Under the pieces are notes generated by a model that searched no databases, was not told the origin of the DNA, and saw nothing but the letters and a program-made list of their open reading frames with translations. Both the position numbers and the translations under genes were made by a program. DNA of 64,000 nt from Actinostola sp. cb2023 (lineage: Eukaryota > Cnidaria > Anthozoa > Actiniaria > Actinostolidae), in NCBI GenBank assembly GCA_033675265.1, contig JAUJYZ010000436.1, positions 164,082-228,081 on the forward strand. Direction: 5' to 3'. Every line of letters starts with the position of its first letter. The first letter of the stretch is position 1. Below are positions 38,701 through 40,820 of the stretch, one piece after another.

Positions 38701-38702
38701 AG
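1..38702 (+). CDS. UBR5: UBR5-like HECT E3 ubiquitin ligase gene, 3' part (31 exons), lacking UBR box and MLLE
   Basis: Gene-level entry. UBR5 (hyd in flies, EDD in mammals) is a giant E3 ligase that takes ubiquitin from an E2 onto a HECT cysteine and passes it to substrates. Joined exons align colinearly with animal UBR5 from about human residue 250 to the C-terminus: RCC1-like propeller blades, an ankyrin-like stretch, a long helical middle with acidic and Ser-rich linkers, and a C-terminal HECT domain. Splice phases agree at every junction. Two expected domains are missing: the Cys/His-rich UBR zinc box after the ankyrin-like stretch, and the MLLE domain inside the HECT N-lobe. Neither could be found in the intervening introns. 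Exon 22 carries a one-base frame break. The gene may be a diverged ortholog or a lineage-specific paralog. The 5' end, including any UBA domain, lies outside the window. Family assignment is firm; orthology is not. Confidence 0.93.
1679..3508. mobile_element. TIR-flanked non-autonomous element, 1.8 kb
   Basis: The ends are imperfect inverted repeats of about 80 bp. Left 1679-1760 contains GACTGATTCCATAAGTC and CGACTTATAACACTT; right 3427-3508 contains their reverse complements. No transposase is readable inside. A second inverted pair is nested within it. The class is not determined. Confidence 0.6.
1931..2823. mobile_element. Nested inverted-repeat element
   Basis: CACGGTGGGCATAAATG at about 1933 is matched by CATTTATGCCCACCGTG at about 2807. 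The arms extend about 35 bp inward and include AAAATCGCTC/GAGCGATTTT. It lies inside the larger 1679-3508 element, so it is either a second insertion or subterminal structure of the same one. Confidence 0.5.
3526..3748. mobile_element. Foldback MITE, 223 bp
   Basis: Arms of 54 bp (3526-3579 and 3695-3748) are almost perfect reverse complements, starting GTTGTCCAGATGAAAAGAC. The loop is about 115 bp. There is no coding capacity. Confidence 0.75.
3877..4192 (+). CDS. UBR5: UBR5-like exon 2 (propeller blade)
   Basis: Phase 0 to phase 1, acceptor TTTTAG, donor GTGAGT. It encodes an RCC1-like blade matching UBR5: a strand beginning Ile-Ala-Ala-Leu-His, then Gly-Arg-Leu-Tyr-His-Trp, then the next blade with the conserved 'vvLiaahgIr' pattern. 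Confidence 0.93.
4589..4739 (+). CDS. UBR5: UBR5-like exon 3 (propeller blade)
   Basis: Phase 1 to phase 2, acceptor GATGTAG, donor GTGAGT. It ends in Gly-Arg-Val-Tyr-Trp-Trp, equivalent to the Tyr-Trp-Trp-Gly strand of human UBR5. Confidence 0.93.
5001..6301 (+). CDS. UBR5: UBR5-like exon 4 (propeller and linkers)
   Basis: The largest exon, phase 2 to phase 1, acceptor CGTTTTAG, donor GTATGT. It encodes the end of the Trp-Trp-Gly blade, a Ser/Pro-rich insertion, then a conserved block (Asp-Val-Val-Phe-Leu-Glu ... Gly-Thr-Val-Ala-Ala-Ile-Asp-Gly) and a final blade resembling the 'iiLrDgnGtiYP' strand. The reading frame stays open 170 bp into the next intron, so an intron-retained form would add about 57 residues. 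Confidence 0.93.
6340..7115. repeat. Minisatellite, about 104-110-bp units, 7 copies
   Basis: It fills intron 4. Each unit contains ACCACAGGCAACCCAA and, in inverse orientation, TTGGGCTTCCTGTGGT, so every unit can fold into a hairpin. Both strands have long open frames only because the unit lacks stops. These are not genes. Confidence 0.9.
7168..7346 (+). CDS. UBR5: UBR5-like exon 5
   Basis: Phase 1 to phase 0, acceptor CTCCCTTAG, donor GTGAGT. It encodes the helical segment starting Phe-Arg-Glu-Gln-Lys-Leu-Met that follows the propeller, matching the 'VEKQTLMQHIL' region of human UBR5. Confidence 0.9.
7376..8250. repeat. TGATGA microsatellite with 120-bp higher-order units
   Basis: GATGATGAT tracts alternate about five times with a unit containing TTACACAAAATGTATGATTG and CTAAATAAAGTTTCTATT. 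It lies in intron 5. The AATAAAG segments look like transposed SINE-type 3' ends, not functional poly(A) sites (inference). Confidence 0.85.
8385..8550 (+). CDS. UBR5: UBR5-like exon 6
   Basis: Phase 0 to phase 1, acceptor TTTTCTAG, donor GTAAGG. It encodes the conserved Asn-Gln-Asn-Val-Leu-His-Val-Cys motif (human 'NRNILHACV'), followed by a helix with Pro-Val-Glu-Arg-Leu. Confidence 0.92.
8560..9722. repeat. CATCAT minisatellite (units of about 20-35 bp)
   Basis: Repeats of TTATCATCATCATCATTAGTC plus variants with AGTGATG or GGAGATG spacers, over 1.1 kb. They occupy most of intron 6. Local higher-order duplications are visible around 9090-9500. Confidence 0.9.
9809..9912 (+). CDS. UBR5: UBR5-like exon 7
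   Basis: Phase 1 to phase 0, acceptor CCCCTCAG, donor GTAAGT. It encodes a helix with Val-Ala-Val-Leu-Asp-Arg-Leu-Leu, matching the segment just before the ankyrin-like stretch of UBR5. Confidence 0.88.
9935..10499. repeat. Tandem array 'GGCTTAAAATAAAGTCAAA', left piece
   Basis: Units of roughly 55-60 bp built from AATAAAGTCAAA and TTAAAGGGC. The same array resumes at 11548-11600 and at 12887-13063. Its continuity shows that two mobile elements inserted into it. Confidence 0.9.
10500..11547 (-). mobile_element. Helitron-like insertion, 1.05 kb
   Basis: The insertion splits the array exactly between an A and a T. The host reads GGCTTAAAA before it and TAAAGTTATATCAAG after it, and the intact form GCATAAAATAAAGTTATATC is present at about 10380. 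There is no target duplication. On the minus strand the element ends in CTAG, preceded by a short hairpin (TTGCT-TAA-AGCAA), as Helitron 3' ends do (CTRR). Its 5' end begins TTGCTGCGAAG rather than TC, so a Helentron-type or diverged family is possible. It carries a broken protease-like frame. Confidence 0.6.
11019..11547 (-). pseudogene. Broken transposon ORF, C76/tegument-type protease-like fragment
   Basis: Two adjoining open stretches on the minus strand (11284-11547, 11019-11261) look like remnants of one protein. The second has a His-Gln-Gly...Arg-Phe-Ser-Asp...Gly-Arg-Gln-Cys pattern, followed by Trp and an Ile-Asp motif. This resembles cysteine-protease domains encoded by some large eukaryotic transposons and by viral tegument proteins. 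It is interrupted and without a plausible start. The family call rests on remembered motif shape only. Confidence 0.35.
11548..11600. repeat. Tandem array, middle piece
   Basis: 53 bp of the AATAAAGTCAAA array trapped between the Helitron-like element and the TTAA foldback element. It ends in TTAA. Confidence 0.85.
11601..12886. mobile_element. Giant foldback element with TTAA target duplication, 1.29 kb
   Basis: Left arm 11601-12234 and right arm 12291-12886 are near-perfect reverse complements of about 600 bp around a 56-bp loop. Termini are CTGGCCGTCTCT / AGAGACGGCCAG. TTAA flanks both ends (11597-11600, 12887-12890). The uninterrupted target ACAATTAAAGGG occurs in the array copy at about 10431. 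TTAA duplication is typical of piggyBac-type elements and a few other DNA transposon groups. No transposase is visible. Confidence 0.88.
12887..13063. repeat. Tandem array, right piece
   Basis: Continuation of the AATAAAGTCAAA array after the foldback element, here mostly short 10-12-bp AATAAAGTC(A)CA units. It ends about 85 bp before exon 8. Confidence 0.88.
13149..13254 (+). CDS. UBR5: UBR5-like exon 8 (ankyrin-like)
   Basis: Phase 0 to phase 1, acceptor TCCATAG, donor GTAAGT. It encodes Asp-Ala-Lys-Gly-Cys-Thr-Pro-Phe-Met, matching the 'DARGMTPFM' ankyrin-like motif that precedes the UBR box in human UBR5. Confidence 0.93.
13376..14508. repeat. AATC/ATCATC minisatellite, 1.1 kb
   Basis: Mixtures of CAATCAAT and CATCAATCAA fill intron 8. 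Two long open frames rich in Asn/Gln/Ser/Ile arise only from the composition. The real exon 9 is appended to the end of one of them. Confidence 0.95.
14542..14792 (+). CDS. UBR5: UBR5-like exon 9 (ends where the UBR box should start)
   Basis: Phase 1 to phase 0, acceptor TTCTTTCAG, donor GTGAAA. It encodes Ile-Thr-Pro-Leu-His-Ala-Leu-Ala-Ile-Ala-Cys, matching human 'DSPLYVLCCND', the last stretch before the UBR zinc finger. What follows has no Cys/His cluster. It is a Gly/Ser-Leu linker and a helix ending Glu-Ala-Lys-Lys. Confidence 0.9.
14803..15265. repeat. ATC microsatellite with SINE-like tail
   Basis: (ATC)n tracts in intron 9. A non-repetitive piece at about 14876-14955 ends in TTTGAGTTTAAATAAAG, similar to the AATAAAG ends seen at 7610 and 18865. 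It contains no UBR-box exon. Confidence 0.85.
15292..15505 (+). CDS. UBR5: UBR5-like exon 10 (basic linker)
   Basis: Phase 0 to phase 1, acceptor TTCCATAG, donor GTAGGT. It encodes a Lys/Arg-rich linker beginning Tyr-Pro-Arg-Ala-Lys-Thr-Pro-Lys. Conservation is low; frame and splice sites support it. Confidence 0.8.
15583..15872. repeat. ATC/GTC microsatellite
   Basis: (CATCAT)n with TTGTCATCATC variants in intron 10. The three strand-specific open frames here are compositional. Confidence 0.95.
15938..16080 (+). CDS. UBR5: UBR5-like exon 11
   Basis: Phase 1 to phase 0, acceptor TATCACAG, donor GTGCGG (weak). It encodes helical sequence with Glu-Leu-Arg-Gln-Ala-Leu and Leu-Val-Gln-His-Val-Leu. 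Confidence 0.78.
16183..17051. mobile_element. MITE-like element with 25-bp TIRs
   Basis: TTTAAGGAGTCTCCATATAG at about 16181 is matched by CTGTATATGGAGCCACCTTAA at about 17027. The interior has no ORF and includes a strong hairpin at 16651-16713 (arms GATCTGTATGGGATTTACAA). Confidence 0.6.
17052..17214. mobile_element. Foldback MITE with hammerhead-like core, 163 bp
   Basis: Arms begin GGTTAAAGGAAATTTATAAC and pair with GTTATATATATATTTCATTTAACC; they continue through CACCGTAAAAAAGAGTACT. The loop carries CCGACGAAGGGC...GGCTCGAAACATCAG, which has the layout of a hammerhead ribozyme core (CUGANGA ... GAAA) but with C in place of the invariant U. Confidence 0.6.
17484..18200. repeat. 56-bp minisatellite, about 12.5 copies
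   Basis: Unit TTTCCATTGAATTTATCATT plus ATACACTGATGCAGTCCATA plus CTAGTGTACTCGCTAG. Copies are nearly identical, indicating recent amplification. A two-unit variant block (GCAGCCC/CGACGCAG) is itself duplicated at 17880-18070. It ends 47 bp before exon 12. Confidence 0.95.
18247..18384 (+). CDS. UBR5: UBR5-like exon 12
   Basis: Phase 0 to phase 0, acceptor CTTAAACAG, donor GTAGGT. It encodes 46 residues of a charged linker with Glu-Lys-Leu-Glu-Met-Glu-Val-Gly. Confidence 0.8.
18396..18690. repeat. 60-bp minisatellite, about 5 copies
   Basis: Unit TAGTCCCTAGGGCACTTATT plus TGGTATACTCTCCATGCCCA plus TTATTGATATA. It starts 11 bp after the exon 12 donor. Confidence 0.92.
18994..19050 (+). CDS. 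UBR5: UBR5-like exon 13 (57 bp)
   Basis: Phase 0 to phase 0, acceptor GGTTGTAG, donor GTAAGT. It encodes 19 residues, Gly-Ile-Glu-Asp-Asp-Leu-Ile-Cys-Gln-Leu-Phe-Ala-Arg, fitting a helix of the UBR5 middle region. Confidence 0.8.
19225..20072. repeat. GATGATGACAATGGT minisatellite, 0.85 kb
   Basis: 15-18-bp units (GGTGATGATGATGACAAT and variants) in intron 13, with higher-order blocks around 19440-19620 and 19620-19920. The long Met/Thr and Asp/Asn frames on either strand are compositional. Confidence 0.95.
20111..21114 (+). CDS. UBR5: UBR5-like exon 14
   Basis: Phase 0 to phase 2, acceptor TTATTATTAG, donor GTAAGA. 1 kb. It starts Met-Ala-Thr-Ala, but this methionine is internal. It contains a Ser-Phe-Phe-Val-Asn-Asn-Ser helix, a Glu/Lys-rich linker, then the conserved helices corresponding to human 'ADILLLDTLLGTLVKEL' and 'IAVTMRFLRSVARV' (here Ala-Val-Gly-Met-Lys-Phe-Leu-Arg-Ala-Val). 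Confidence 0.93.
21146..21265. mobile_element. 120-bp MITE
   Basis: Perfect ends TACCGTAAATGCTCGATT / AATCGAGCATTTACGGTA. The interior has repeated AATAAGCG(C/G)CC motifs. TA at both ends fits a TA target. Confidence 0.85.
21362..21815. repeat. AAGTCACACAACACCTAACATCC minisatellite
   Basis: Units of about 16-23 bp in intron 14, ending 26 bp before exon 15. A related array with AACGTCACACAACACC units follows the exon at 22528-22850. Confidence 0.93.
21842..22026 (+). CDS. UBR5: UBR5-like exon 15
   Basis: Phase 2 to phase 1, acceptor TTTATTTAG, donor GTCAGA (non-consensus; GTGGAC at about 22000 is an in-phase alternative). It encodes Glu-Leu-Val-Gln-Ala-Ala-Glu-Ala...Ile-Pro-Val-Arg-Glu-Gly, matching human 'EELCNVAESLIVPVRMGIA'. 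Confidence 0.88.
22064..22190. repeat. Dispersed repeat fragment (ATCCACGAGTTATAGGGAT)
   Basis: This piece in intron 15 is very similar to 30548-30612 in intron 20: both have GAGTTATAGGGAT, GGGACAATTTTGGGATCACTCA and a CGGC(C/T)GTAAA end. Family unknown. Confidence 0.6.
22287..22472. mobile_element. MITE-like element with 16-bp TIRs
   Basis: TAGTATAATTTTAGAC and GTCTAAATTTATACTA form the ends. The centre has GCGCGCTGTGATTGGT, also seen at about 38245 in another foldback element. Confidence 0.5.
22528..22850. repeat. 16-bp minisatellite AACGTCACACAACACC
   Basis: About 20 near-identical copies in intron 15, related to the array on the other side of exon 15. Confidence 0.95.
22887..22953 (+). 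CDS. UBR5: UBR5-like exon 16 (67 bp)
   Basis: Phase 1 to phase 2, acceptor TTGTTGCAG, donor GTAGGA. It encodes Ile-Arg-Val-Ser-Gln-Tyr-Asp-Ser-Arg-Ser, comparable to the Ser/Arg linker after 'PVRMGIA' in UBR5. Confidence 0.82.
23010..23325. repeat. TAAGCGACCACC hairpin repeat, 3 copies
   Basis: Units of about 112 bp: TTCGACTG..TCGAAGTCAAAC, then TAAGCGACCACCTCCC and its inverse GGTGGTCGCTTA. The same family occurs at 33255-33400, 57373-57710 and 62660-62925. Confidence 0.9.
23400..23766 (+). CDS. UBR5: UBR5-like exon 17 (acidic/Ser region)
   Basis: Phase 2 to phase 0, acceptor TTTGTGTAG, donor GTAAGT. It encodes a Pro/Arg-rich stretch and then the acidic Ser tract Asp-Ser-Asp-Ser-Asp-Thr-Asp-Glu-Glu and Asp-Ser-Asp-Met-Asp-Phe-Glu-Glu, like the 'GSDMELD' acidic region of UBR5. 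A copy of the acceptor lies 59 bp upstream (see findings). Confidence 0.88.
23767..25778 (+). other. Intron 17 of the UBR5-like gene
   Basis: 2-kb AT-rich intron. I see no exon in it. From 25440 to 25560 there is an AATAATAAT stretch followed by TTATATAGCGC...ATGCGCTTTACA, a short inverted pair seen again at about 54395-54435 (TTATATAGCGC...AGCGCTTTACA) and therefore probably a dispersed element end. Confidence 0.6.
25779..26096 (+). CDS. UBR5: UBR5-like exon 18
   Basis: Phase 0 to phase 0, acceptor TTTTTCTAG, donor GTAATA. It encodes Tyr-Ser-Arg-Leu-Val-Lys-Glu-Ala...Asp-Val-Met-Ile-Ser-Ile, then a helix with Ser-Trp-Val-Trp-Leu-Ala and Glu-Gly-Gln-Leu-Gln-Arg-Gly. These match human 'AYSIVIRQISDLMGLI' and 'TWNWMVSIMDSTEAQLRYG'. 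Confidence 0.94.
26101..26480. repeat. Minisatellite GATTGAATATTGCGTGACAT, about 9 copies
   Basis: Units of 30-38 bp carrying the palindrome GTGACATGATGTCAC, degenerating rightward. It is truncated by the 26490-27659 insertion. Confidence 0.88.
26490..27659. mobile_element. DNA transposon remnant, 1.17 kb, 7-bp target duplication
   Basis: Ends are CAGGAGCCCATTACTAGG and its partner CCTAGTAATGGTATCCTG; TIR similarity extends about 60 bp. The flanking direct repeat GTTATGG is at 26483-26489 and 27660-27666. CAGG ends with a 7-8-bp duplication point to hAT-like or P-like transposons. Inside, a short Ser/Glu-rich frame starts at ATG 26646 and stops after 34 codons. No catalytic domain is recognisable. 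Confidence 0.75.
27765..27928 (+). CDS. UBR5: UBR5-like exon 19
   Basis: Phase 0 to phase 2, acceptor TTATTTCTAG, donor GTAGGT. It encodes Tyr-Leu-Met-Phe-Leu-Leu-Arg-Ser-His-Thr-Asn-Glu-His-Ser-Asp, a near match to human 'YALSLMRSHNDEHSDVLPVLD'. Confidence 0.95.
27988..28259. mobile_element. TA-flanked foldback MITE, 272 bp (copy 1)
   Basis: Ends CAGTCATTTGCAAAAATT / AATTTTTGCAAATGACTG, flanked by TA on both sides. Arms of about 75 bp include ATATATCAATATATCGGGTG. A sister copy is at 57832-58097. TA duplication with CAGT ends is typical of Tc1/mariner-derived MITEs. Confidence 0.88.
28513..28674. mobile_element. Foldback MITE, about 160 bp
   Basis: CCCAGACACACGGTGCAAC pairs with GTTGCATTGTGTCTGGG. 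Inner arms TTGCGCGCAAC are self-complementary. It lies in intron 19. Confidence 0.8.
28872..29022. mobile_element. Foldback MITE, about 150 bp (GGCCCCGGTT family, copy 1)
   Basis: CCCCGGTTGCACGAAAGG pairs with CCTTTCGTGTAACCGGG. Inner arms are TAGCGCTATCCACTGGATAA. A partial relative is at 57238-57374. Confidence 0.82.
29138..29609. mobile_element. Foldback element with about 165-bp arms (copy 1)
   Basis: Left arm 29138-29302 and right arm 29450-29609 are inverted copies (CTTAAAGTGCATATCAGGGT / ACCCTGATATGCACTTTAAG; TTGAGCTTCGCATTTGCGAG inside). A diverged relative is at 51616-52099. Confidence 0.85.
29741..30184 (+). CDS. UBR5: UBR5-like exon 20
   Basis: Phase 2 to phase 2, acceptor TTTTCTAG, donor GTGAGT. 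It starts Tyr-Glu-His-Met-Val-Tyr-Val-Leu-Asp-Ser-Phe-Leu-Tyr, matching human 'LKHVAYVFQALIYW'. The rest is a divergent linker with Arg-Ser-Lys-Glu-Arg-Glu-Glu-Tyr-Val-Lys-Phe-Phe-Gly. Confidence 0.92.
30253..30538. mobile_element. Foldback MITE, about 286 bp
   Basis: ATATATAGCTAATTGCATAA at 30253 pairs with TTATGCAATTAGCTATATAT at 30519; arms of about 44 bp continue through GGGTTGAAAATCATGA. Confidence 0.8.
30548..30612. repeat. Dispersed repeat fragment, relative of 22064-22190
   Basis: It shares GAGTTATAGGGAT and GGGACAATTTTGGGATCACT with the intron 15 copy. Confidence 0.6.
30648..30672 (+). repeat. Poly-G tract, 25 G
   Basis: An uninterrupted run of 25 G in intron 20, about 110 bp before exon 21. 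It is a candidate G-quadruplex and a likely sequencing weak spot. Confidence 0.9.
30783..30950 (+). CDS. UBR5: UBR5-like exon 21
   Basis: Phase 2 to phase 2, acceptor TTTTAAAAG, donor GTAAGT. It encodes Ile-Ile-Asp-Arg-Trp-Lys-Ile-Ser-Val-Asp-Leu-Phe-Ser-Arg-Leu-Phe, a clear match to human '[21 protein letters not shown]' upstream of HECT. Confidence 0.95.
31031..31189 (+). CDS. UBR5: UBR5-like exon 22, contains a one-base frame break
   Basis: Acceptor TCTTCAG, donor GTACGT. The incoming frame gives Phe-Arg-Arg-Thr-Met-Leu-Tyr-Leu-Arg-Glu, matching human 'KFRREMEKLRNQ', but then runs to TAG at about 31137. From about 31100 the conserved sequence (Leu-Ser-Ile-Ala-Val-Lys-Arg-Thr-Arg-Leu-Leu-Glu-Asp-Thr-Leu-Arg) continues in another frame that fits the next exon. 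The exon is one base short: length 159, whereas 160 keeps phase. Confidence 0.85.
31430..31483. repeat. C-rich tract
   Basis: Runs of 6-9 C separated by short T/A spacers in intron 22; the minus strand has G-quadruplex potential. Confidence 0.85.
31672..31791 (+). CDS. UBR5: UBR5-like exon 23 (HECT N-lobe start)
   Basis: Phase 0 to phase 0, acceptor TATCCTAG, donor GTATGT. It encodes Lys-Phe-Glu-Gly-Glu-Glu-Gly-Ser-Gly-Pro-Gly-Val-Asn-Arg-Gly-Phe-Phe, the HECT 'f.gE.G.G.Gv.reff' signature, ending Ala-Glu-Asn-Lys. Confidence 0.96.
31885..32215. repeat. AAAGGCCTGGTTACCTTTC array (copy 1)
   Basis: Units of about 20-23 bp, 15 or so copies, in the intron where an MLLE-coding exon would be expected. 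Related arrays are at 33665-34205 and 39155-39310. Confidence 0.92.
32240..32359 (+). CDS. UBR5: UBR5-like exon 24 (HECT N-lobe)
   Basis: Phase 0 to phase 0, acceptor ATATTTAG, donor GTAATG. It encodes Leu-Leu-His-Glu-Pro-Gly-Lys...Ser-Gly-Phe-Tyr-Ala-Ala-Lys-Pro-Trp, matching human 'LFYQPGKRGFYTPRP', which in UBR5 lies after the MLLE domain. Here it follows exon 23 directly. Confidence 0.94.
32355..32640. repeat. Purine-rich (GGGAAATGAGA) tract
   Basis: Low-complexity G/A-rich stretch in intron 24, with irregular GAAAGAGAAGG repeats. It overlaps the end of exon 24 by a few bases. Confidence 0.8.
32682..32797 (+). CDS. UBR5: UBR5-like exon 25 (HECT)
   Basis: Phase 0 to phase 2, acceptor TTCTCGTAG, donor GTAAGC. 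It encodes Phe-Thr-Ala-Ile-Gly-Arg-Phe-Leu-Gly-Leu-Ser-Leu and Asn-Phe-Ser-Arg-His-Val-Ile-Lys-Ala-Leu-Leu, the canonical HECT 'iGrilGlal' and 'l.rhvik.Ll' motifs. Confidence 0.97.
32860..33081. mobile_element. MITE with 25-bp TIRs, 222 bp
   Basis: TTTAGCAAATACGACGCGAC at the left pairs with GTTGCGTCGTGTTTGCTAAA at the right; the interior is rich in GACGTC motifs. Confidence 0.7.
33101..33233 (+). CDS. UBR5: UBR5-like exon 26 (HECT)
   Basis: Phase 2 to phase 0, acceptor TTCATTAG, donor GTACGT. It encodes Val-Thr-Trp-Glu-Asp-Leu-Ile-Phe-Phe-Asn-Ala-Asp-Leu-Phe-Glu, matching human 'VNWHDFAFFDPVMYESL'. Confidence 0.96.
33255..33400. repeat. Degenerate GCGACCACCTC repeat
   Basis: A worn copy of the GCGACCACC hairpin family (ATAGCGACCACCTC ... 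GAGAGGTTTGACTGTA). Confidence 0.65.
33552..33637 (+). CDS. UBR5: UBR5-like exon 27 (HECT)
   Basis: Phase 0 to phase 2, acceptor TTGCTCAG, donor GTAAAT. It encodes Glu-Leu-Leu-Pro-Gly-Gly-Ser-Gln-Leu-Pro-Val-Thr-Pro-Glu-Asn, matching human 'VELIPNGVNIPVTPQNVYEYVR'. Confidence 0.97.
33665..34205. repeat. AAAGGCCTGGTTACCTTTC array (copy 2)
   Basis: About 23 copies of a 23-bp unit (GGTTACCTTTCATTCAAAGG and variants) in intron 27. Confidence 0.95.
34268..34379 (+). CDS. UBR5: UBR5-like exon 28 (HECT)
   Basis: Phase 2 to phase 0, acceptor TTGATTCAG, donor GTATGT. It encodes Ser-Met-Arg-Asn-Gly-Leu-His-Asp-Val-Ile-Pro, matching human 'AMRKGLLDVLP'. Confidence 0.97.
34390..36980. repeat. 2.6-kb minisatellite, 28-32-bp units (CTCACTCACTGATTGACAGA)
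   Basis: Units are built from ACTGATTGACAGAC plus variable numbers of the tetramers TCAC, TGAC or TAAC. Roughly 85-90 units sit in intron 28. Blocks of several units are themselves duplicated (for example 34985-35500 and 35665-36140). Confidence 0.97.
37074..37192 (+). CDS. UBR5: UBR5-like exon 29 (HECT)
   Basis: Phase 0 to phase 2, acceptor CACACCAG, donor GTACAT. It encodes Asp-Phe-Gln-Leu-Leu-Leu-Ser-Gly-Gly, then Leu-Ile-Thr-Phe-Thr-Asn, matching human 'DFRLLVNGCGEVNVQMLISFTSF'. Confidence 0.97.
37209..37397. mobile_element. Foldback MITE, 189 bp
   Basis: TAGACCCTTTTAATAAATCC pairs with GGATTTATTAAAAGGGTCTA. Arms of about 75 bp include TTCCGCGCTTGACGTCAAA. TA flanks both sides. Confidence 0.88.
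37640..37940. repeat. TGTCTGCC-type simple repeat
   Basis: Irregular CTGTCTGCCTGTTTG tetramer-derived tract in intron 29; the open frames on both strands are compositional. Confidence 0.9.
37990..38105 (+). CDS. UBR5: UBR5-like exon 30 (HECT C-lobe)
   Basis: Phase 2 to phase 1, acceptor TTCCTTCAG, donor GTACGT. It encodes Trp-Phe-Trp-Ser-Met-Val-Gln-Lys-Met-Thr and Leu-Leu-Tyr-Phe-Cys-Thr-Gly, matching human '[23 protein letters not shown]'. Confidence 0.97.
38122..38335. mobile_element. Foldback MITE, about 214 bp
   Basis: CAGTCGTTTTCGTATGAGTG pairs with CACTCATACGAAAACGAGTT. The interior has two direct GCGCGCTGTGATTGGTTGA-type motifs. Confidence 0.75.
38542..38702 (+). CDS. UBR5: UBR5-like exon 31, catalytic cysteine and stop
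   Basis: Phase 1 to TAG at 38700, acceptor CACCTCAAAG. The HECT catalytic Cys codon is TGT at 38604-38606 in Ala-Thr-Thr-Cys-Gly-Gln-Arg-Met, the position of 'ANTCISRL' in human UBR5. The C-terminus Lys-Lys-Leu-Leu-Gln-Ala-Ile...Tyr-Gly-Leu-Gly aligns with the 'KLLLAIKTKNFGFV' end. Ligase chemistry should be retained if the protein is made. Confidence 0.97.
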
Positions 38703-39154
38703 TAACCAGACCTCCGCGGTTAATGATAATTACATCCGGGACCTTAAATTCCCAAACGGACCTTTCTGTCACGCAATGAATGATGGTGATTTTGGGCGGG
38801 TCACGCAATTACAAAAAGTAGCGTGACATTTTCCCGAATTTTCCCGCCAACTTTTTAAATGCTGTTTTCTTAATGGGAAAGTTTTAGCGTGACACATTGT
38901 CACGTGCACAGAGAATGGGTTACATTTCAATGAAGCAATTATAGATTCACCGTGTGTATGACATATTTGATATGTTACTAAGTAATATTTTATATACTGT
39001 AACACTATCGAGTCGTTTTAAAGGGGAAAGTGGTGATGACGTCATCATGAAGGGTAACCAAGCCTCTTCCTTGGAGTGAGGTCAATTATTGCTTATGCTT
39101 TGTTAAATAGTATAGTAATCCTCATCTCGCTCACGCAATGGCTTAGCGACCTTT

Positions 39155-39310
39155 CAGATGAATGGAGGCTTGGTTACCATTCCTGTAAAGGCTGGGTTAC
39201 CTTTCCCTTTCACAAAGAGACCTGGTTACTTTGCCTTTGAAAGGCCTGGTTGCCTTTCATTCAAGAGCTTGTTTGATTGGCTTTCATGTAAAGGCGTGGC
39301 AACTAAGTCG
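39155..39310. repeat. GGCTTGGTTACC array (copy 3, degenerate)
   Basis: Six or seven worn units of the AAAGGCCTGGTTACCTTTC family downstream of the UBR5-like stop codon. Confidence 0.75.
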
Positions 39311-39704
39311 ACTGAAAATCGATGTATTACGTCATATCCTGTAATTATGTAAAAACGCCAGAAAATTTTTCCCCAAAGTTAAATTGAAATCCGCTTTGAG
39401 CTCTGTATTAATGCGGTTATATACATTAGATTCAAGTATTCCATCTATGTGAATAAGCTCGTAGATTCGTCGTACACGGATCTTAATTGAAAAGGTGTGT
39501 TTGGGGTAATCGATTCATGGAGTCAAAGTCAAATTGGGATTCCTGTGGATGCGACAGAAATTTATTGGTAATTTATGATCTTTTTAGACTATCATCCTAT
39601 TATAAGATAGTTAGAAGTTGTGATTTTATTGTAAAAGTCTTCCTTTAGAAGATTAATTACGTACTACACTGATTAAAGTAGACAAACACGGTTTTATGAC
39701 TGGA

Positions 39705-40375
39705 TTTCTTTCTTTCTACCTTTCTACCTTTCTTATTTTCTTATTTTCTTCCTTTCTTATTTTCTTCCTTTCCTTTCTTCCTTTCTTCCTCTCTTCCTCA
39801 CTTCCTCTCTTCCTCTCTTCCTTTCTTCCTTTCTTCCTCTCTTCCTTTCTTCCTTTCTTCCTTTCTTCCTTTCTTCCTTTCTTCCTTTCTTCCTTCCTAC
39901 CTCTCTTCCTCTCTTCCTCTCTTCCTCTCTTCCTCTCTTCCTCTCTTCCTCTCTTCCTCTCTTCCTCTCTTCCTCTCTTCCTCTCTTCCTCTCTTCCTCT
40001 CTTCCTCTCTTCCTCTCTTCTCTCCTTTCTTCCTTCCTTCCTTCCTTCCTTCCTTCCTCTCTTCCTTCCTTCCTCCTTCCTTCCTTCCTTCCTCTCTTCT
40101 TTCCTCACTTCTTCCTTCCTTCTTCCTTCTTCCTTTTTCCTTATTTTCTTATTCTCTTCCTCTCTTCCTCTCTTCCTCTCTTCCTTTCTTCCTTTCTTCC
40201 TTTCTTCCTTCCTTCCTTCCTCTCTTCCTTCCTTCCTCTCTTCCTCTCTTCCTCTCTTCCTCTCTACCTCTCTTCCTCTCTTCCTCTCTTCCTTTCTTCC
40301 TTCCTTCCTCTCTTCATCTCTTCCTTTCTTCCCTTCACACTTCCTTTCTTTCTATATTTCTTTCTTCCTTCCTCT
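39705..40375. repeat. Pyrimidine tract (CTTCCTCT/CTTCCTTT)n, 0.67 kb
   Basis: Octamer units CTCTTCCT and TTTCTTCC. It gives spurious Ser/Leu/Phe frames on + and Arg/Lys/Glu frames on -. It is a possible triplex-forming (mirror) sequence. Confidence 0.95.
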
Positions 40376-40564
40376 GGTTTGGGTTGCCTGTGTTGTCGGT
40401 TGGTGTTCACTCCCTTCCCCTCCCCCGTAACCATACTATTTGGTGCATTTACACTTTTAAAATAAGAACATATTTCTGATAGTTTGCAATTGCTTTCGTG
40501 TGCTTTATTAATATACAATTTTCAGTTGAACAGCTTGTTATTCTAAATCGATAGCAGGACCCTC

Positions 40565-40820
40565 CAATACGACAACTTTCCTAATGCGTACGATCACCTC
40601 GGTAATACGACCACTTAGGTAAATCGTGTAAACCTCGGTAGTACGACCACCTCGGTAATGCGACCACTTCGGTAAATCGTGTAAACCTCGGTAGTACGAC
40701 CACCTCGGTAATGCGACCACTTCGGTAAATCGTGTAAACCTCGGTAGTACGACCACCTCGGTAATGCGACCACTTCGGTATCGTTTAAACCTCGGTAATA
40801 CGACCAACTATTAGATTTTA
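40565..40820. repeat. CGGTAATACGACCAC array, about 58-bp units
   Basis: Four units of CTCGGTAGTACGACCACCTC plus GGTAATGCGACCACTTCGGT plus AAATCGTGTAAAC. It is similar in design to the TAAGCGACCACC family. Confidence 0.88.

Noticed and set aside
39696..40430. Ser/Leu/Phe-rich 244-codon frame resembling membrane segments
   Set aside because: It is a pyrimidine simple repeat, not a membrane protein.
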